From Acidobacteriota bacterium (GTDB lineage: Bacteria > Acidobacteriota > Holophagae > Acanthopleuribacterales > Acanthopleuribacteraceae): 64,000 bases of DNA. Location: contig JAGQSC010000025.1 of assembly GCA_020439745.1 (NCBI GenBank), forward strand, positions 225,682 to 289,681. The letters run 5' to 3'. Positions 62,408 to 64,000 of this stretch are shown here, piece by piece. The translations under genes were made by a program, and so were the position numbers. The notes under the pieces are model-generated. The model saw nothing but the letters and a program-made list of their open reading frames with translations, was not told the DNA's origin and did no database searches. The first letter of the stretch is position 1; the number at the start of each line of letters is the position of its first letter.

Positions 62408-63406
62408 TTAGAAATGAAATCCAAGGGACAGGATAATTCCGCTCAATATCATGCTGTTTTCACGAAACTGACCGCTGCCGCCAGGCATGGGGTCGACCCC
62501 AGGCGGAATCGGTAAGTCCCACCATGCCGTATGGTGCATGCCGATGCCCAGTGACCATCTCTGACCGATTTCGCGACTATATTTCAGCCTGAAATCAGTG
62601 ATGGGAATGCCTGTGCTCTTCATGTAATGCAACGTTTGATCCGAGACGAAATCGGGGGCCTCGTTGAAAGGTCCGTTGAAGTCGCGCAGTTGCCCTGATA
62701 GTTCCACACTCCCAAAGACCACGGATTGGTTGAGCACGCCTTGCAAATGGTTTCGACCCCAATGAAACTGGCCCGTAAATCCAACCAGCGGTCCAGTCAT
62801 GCGCGGATAGTTGGAGGAGGCATCTTGGCGTGTGCCGCCAATGCCTTCGATACCAACCACCGCATGATAATCGTTATCGTAGTCTGCGTTGCGCAACCCG
62901 AGCTGGGCAGAGATGGTTCCGTGTTCGGTCCGTGCTAGTTCAAGCAGTGCGAACAGGTCGAATGTCCAAGCCTTCAACTCGTTATCCTCCAGGCCTTGGA
63001 AGTACAGCACCTGATCTGGGCTCTCGGATACATAGCTTCTGTCGGCGATTTCAAAGGCCACGTAGTGGGTAGCATCCGTGCCCGTCATGCGTAGCGGATC
63101 GGTGATTTGCGAATTCACAAACCAGAAGAAATCTATACCGAAAGCCCATTTACCTTTGTCATAGCGGGCTTCACCCAACCATCCATTGCCACTTTCGGTA
63201 TCAATGCTGACGGCAGTTCTCGCGTCGGTGGCGAAACTGTCTGTTTGCTGGACGTTGTGGATGCTCAGCACATGCGGGTCGTTGCCAACGACATCGACAT
63301 ACAAGGGTGAAAAGGTTATCTCCCATTTCCCATCCTGTGCCGGTACAGGCAAGACAAGAACCAAGAGGAGGGTTGAAACCGTGCAAACACGGTGCGTTGT
63401 CATCAT
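62408..63406 (-). CDS. predicted outer-membrane beta-barrel protein
   Basis: The 332-residue protein has signal peptide STLLLVLVLPVPAQ. Amphipathic, aromatic-rich strands follow (WEITFSPLYVDVVG; WAFGIDFFWFV; WGRNHLQGVLNQSVVFG), and it ends with SLGFHF, a C-terminal Phe strand typical of outer-membrane proteins. AGAGGTG precedes the start. No functional family is recognised. A WWDLPIPPGVDPMPGG loop is Pro/Gly-rich. It lies 96 bases upstream of the ppx start on the same strand. The 115 bases between it and the tRNA-like repeats hold no gene. Confidence 0.68.
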   Translation of the reverse strand: MMTTHRVCTVSTLLLVLVLPVPAQDGKWEITFSPLYVDVVGNDPHVLSIHNVQQTDSFATDARTAVSIDTESGNGWLGEARYDKGKWAFGIDFFWFVNSQITDPLRMTGTDATHYVAFEIADRSYVSESPDQVLYFQGLEDNELKAWTFDLFALLELARTEHGTISAQLGLRNADYDNDYHAVVGIEGIGGTRQDASSNYPRMTGPLVGFTGQFHWGRNHLQGVLNQSVVFGSVELSGQLRDFNGPFNEAPDFVSDQTLHYMKSTGIPITDFRLKYSREIGQRWSLGIGMHHTAWWDLPIPPGVDPMPGGSGQFRENSMILSGIILSLGFHF

Positions 63407-63520
63407 AGGTCACCTCTCCTCTTAAGGAATGGGTTACCCAGATGAAGATACGGTTAACAAAGTCCAGAACCTGAACCACCATCAGCGCTTAGGGGATGAA
63501 AGTGAAAAGAGGACCCAATC

Positions 63521-63613
63521 GAAAAAAAAGGGTTGAAGCCTAAACGCCAACCCCTTGATAAGTGGCTCCGGTGCACGGACGCGAATCCCGCCGCAGCGGG
63601 ATTAACAGCCGTC
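63521..63613 (-). repeat. tRNA-Asn 3'-half + terminator repeat, copy 1
   Basis: Read on the minus strand, 63613-63563 resembles the 3' half of a tRNA-Asn. It has the anticodon loop CTGTTAA (GTT), a T-arm-like ATTCGCGTCC, and the acceptor end CACCGGAGCCA including CCA. The D-arm and 5' acceptor strand are absent, and a CCCGC/GCGGG hairpin replaces the variable region. It is followed (63556-63521) by an intrinsic terminator with an AAGGGGTTG/CAACCC stem and eight T. It matches copy 2 base for base over about 93 bp except for a few changes. Confidence 0.85.
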
Positions 63614-63865
63614 GCCAACTCCTGACAGGAATCGTTTGATGCCTCGCTTCTTGATATGTGTCTCTAATTCCATCGCTTTCGCTCTGGTCGAACAAGTTCT
63701 GTTCCAAACGACGATCCATGGCCCTTTGAAACGTTTGGTTGTTTTTGATCCCTGATAGTGGGGATCGTTATGTTCACGTAATCGACGAACTAGGTCGTCA
63801 GTTTGGCCGCAGTAGAAGCGTCCGGAGGTCTGACTTTGAAGAATATATACCCAGAATACTGCCAT
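63602..63865 (-). CDS. GIY-YIG endonuclease (UPF0213/YhbQ-like)
   Basis: The 87-residue protein is a single GIY-YIG nuclease domain: VYILQSQTSGRFYCGQT (the GIY-YIG pair appears as VYI and YCG), DDLVRRLREHN with the catalytic Arg, KGPWIVVWNRTC, and KAMELETHIKKR with the catalytic Glu. Its stop codon, TAA at 63602, lies inside the tRNA-Asn anticodon loop of repeat copy 1, and its last four residues (GDGC) are encoded by that tRNA fragment. The start follows directly on the T-run of repeat copy 2 with no ribosome-binding site. The gene thus looks like the cargo of a repeat cassette. Confidence 0.9.
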   Translation of the reverse strand: MAVFWVYILQSQTSGRFYCGQTDDLVRRLREHNDPHYQGSKTTKRFKGPWIVVWNRTCSTRAKAMELETHIKKRGIKRFLSGVGDGC

Positions 63866-63882
63866 AACGAAAAAAAGGGGTT

Positions 63883-63975
63883 GAAAAAAAGGGGTTGAAG
63901 CCTAAACTCCAACCCCTTGATAAGTGGCTCCGGTGCACGGACTCGAATCCCGCCGCAGCGGGATTAACAGCCGTC
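63883..63975 (-). repeat. tRNA-Asn 3'-half + terminator repeat, copy 2
   Basis: On the minus strand 63975-63925 carries the same GACGG-CTGTTAA...CACCGGAGCCA fragment, with the standard T-loop form ATTCGAGTCC. The terminator (63918-63883) has stem AAGGGGTTG/CAACCCC and seven T. An extra CAACCCCTTTTTTT unit (63869-63882) follows before the nuclease start. Confidence 0.85.
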
Positions 63976-64000
63976 TCGGAAGGGGTTGAAAAAAAGGGGT
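63976..64000 (-). repeat. start of a further terminator-type repeat, cut by the window edge
   Basis: The bases at 63980-64000 again hold ggggttgaaaaaaaggggt, the T-run and stem arm of the same terminator. On the minus strand this is upstream of copy 2, so another copy or the intact tRNA-Asn gene probably lies just past 64000. Confidence 0.55.

Noticed and set aside
63563..63975. Calling the two repeats as tRNA-Asn genes
   Set aside because: Both lack the D-arm and the 5' acceptor strand, and their anticodon and T-stems do not pair, so they cannot be functional tRNAs.

Overview
The window looks like a chromosomal segment of a Gram-negative bacterium of the Acidobacteriota, with roughly balanced GC. 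The pointers are: two proteins of the 'VWFA-related Acidobacterial' type, large exported FG-GAP/ASPIC and TPR proteins, a DUF4388 protein, and outer-membrane features (beta-barrels, Skp, an OmpA-type lipoprotein, ExbB/ExbD, RND pumps). A Holophagae or Acanthopleuribacter-like lineage is possible, but this is inference. Coding density is high, genes often overlap by 4 bases, and TTG or GTG starts are frequent.

Left part (1-11.5 kb), mostly minus strand. A probable operon runs lipoprotein rhodanese, a COX2-like cupredoxin that has lost its copper ligands, then CRTAC1-type VCBS, TPR, VCBS, TPR, VCBS. The last five are translationally coupled and look like a duplicated module. Upstream lie tRNA-Ser(CGA), a short inverted-repeat element, a PQQ-type beta-propeller protein and a DUF1801 protein. 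A 55-codon gene with its own terminator follows.

12-26 kb: two exported proteins, a diheme cytochrome c with a small Cys/His-rich partner, an RND efflux set (one adaptor, two different pumps), a VWFA protein and an OmpA/Pal-like lipoprotein. 26-29 kb: der, prmA and rsmE. 29-36 kb: a 945-residue PKD-repeat protein, a transglutaminase-TPR protein, and a pair made of a VWFA-related protein and a lipoprotein.

36-46 kb: a Cys/Met-type PLP lyase, an ankyrin-repeat protein, then genes that fit peptidoglycan turnover: M20 peptidase, Na+/solute symporter, dipeptide epimerase, BadF-type (MurK-like) kinase, alanine racemase and PBP4-type carboxypeptidase. 46-53 kb: exbB, exbD, a SpoIID-domain protein, DUF4388, miaA, hfq, a Crp/Fnr regulator, a short crotonase, and tRNA-Val/tRNA-Asp with a clear promoter and terminator.

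53-63.4 kb: skp, a membrane protein, an isochorismatase-like hydrolase, a nucleoside salvage set (cdd, purine nucleoside phosphorylase, long CNT transporter), a zinc-ribbon small protein, mnmA, a 40-residue membrane protein overlapping a DUF58 gene, rpsU, ppx/gppA and an outer-membrane barrel.

Right edge (63.5-64 kb): the most unusual structure. A small GIY-YIG endonuclease gene sits between two direct repeats of about 93 bp. On the minus strand each repeat reads as the 3' half of a tRNA-Asn (anticodon loop to CCA) followed by an intrinsic terminator. The endonuclease stop codon lies in the tRNA anticodon loop. The array appears to continue past the window.
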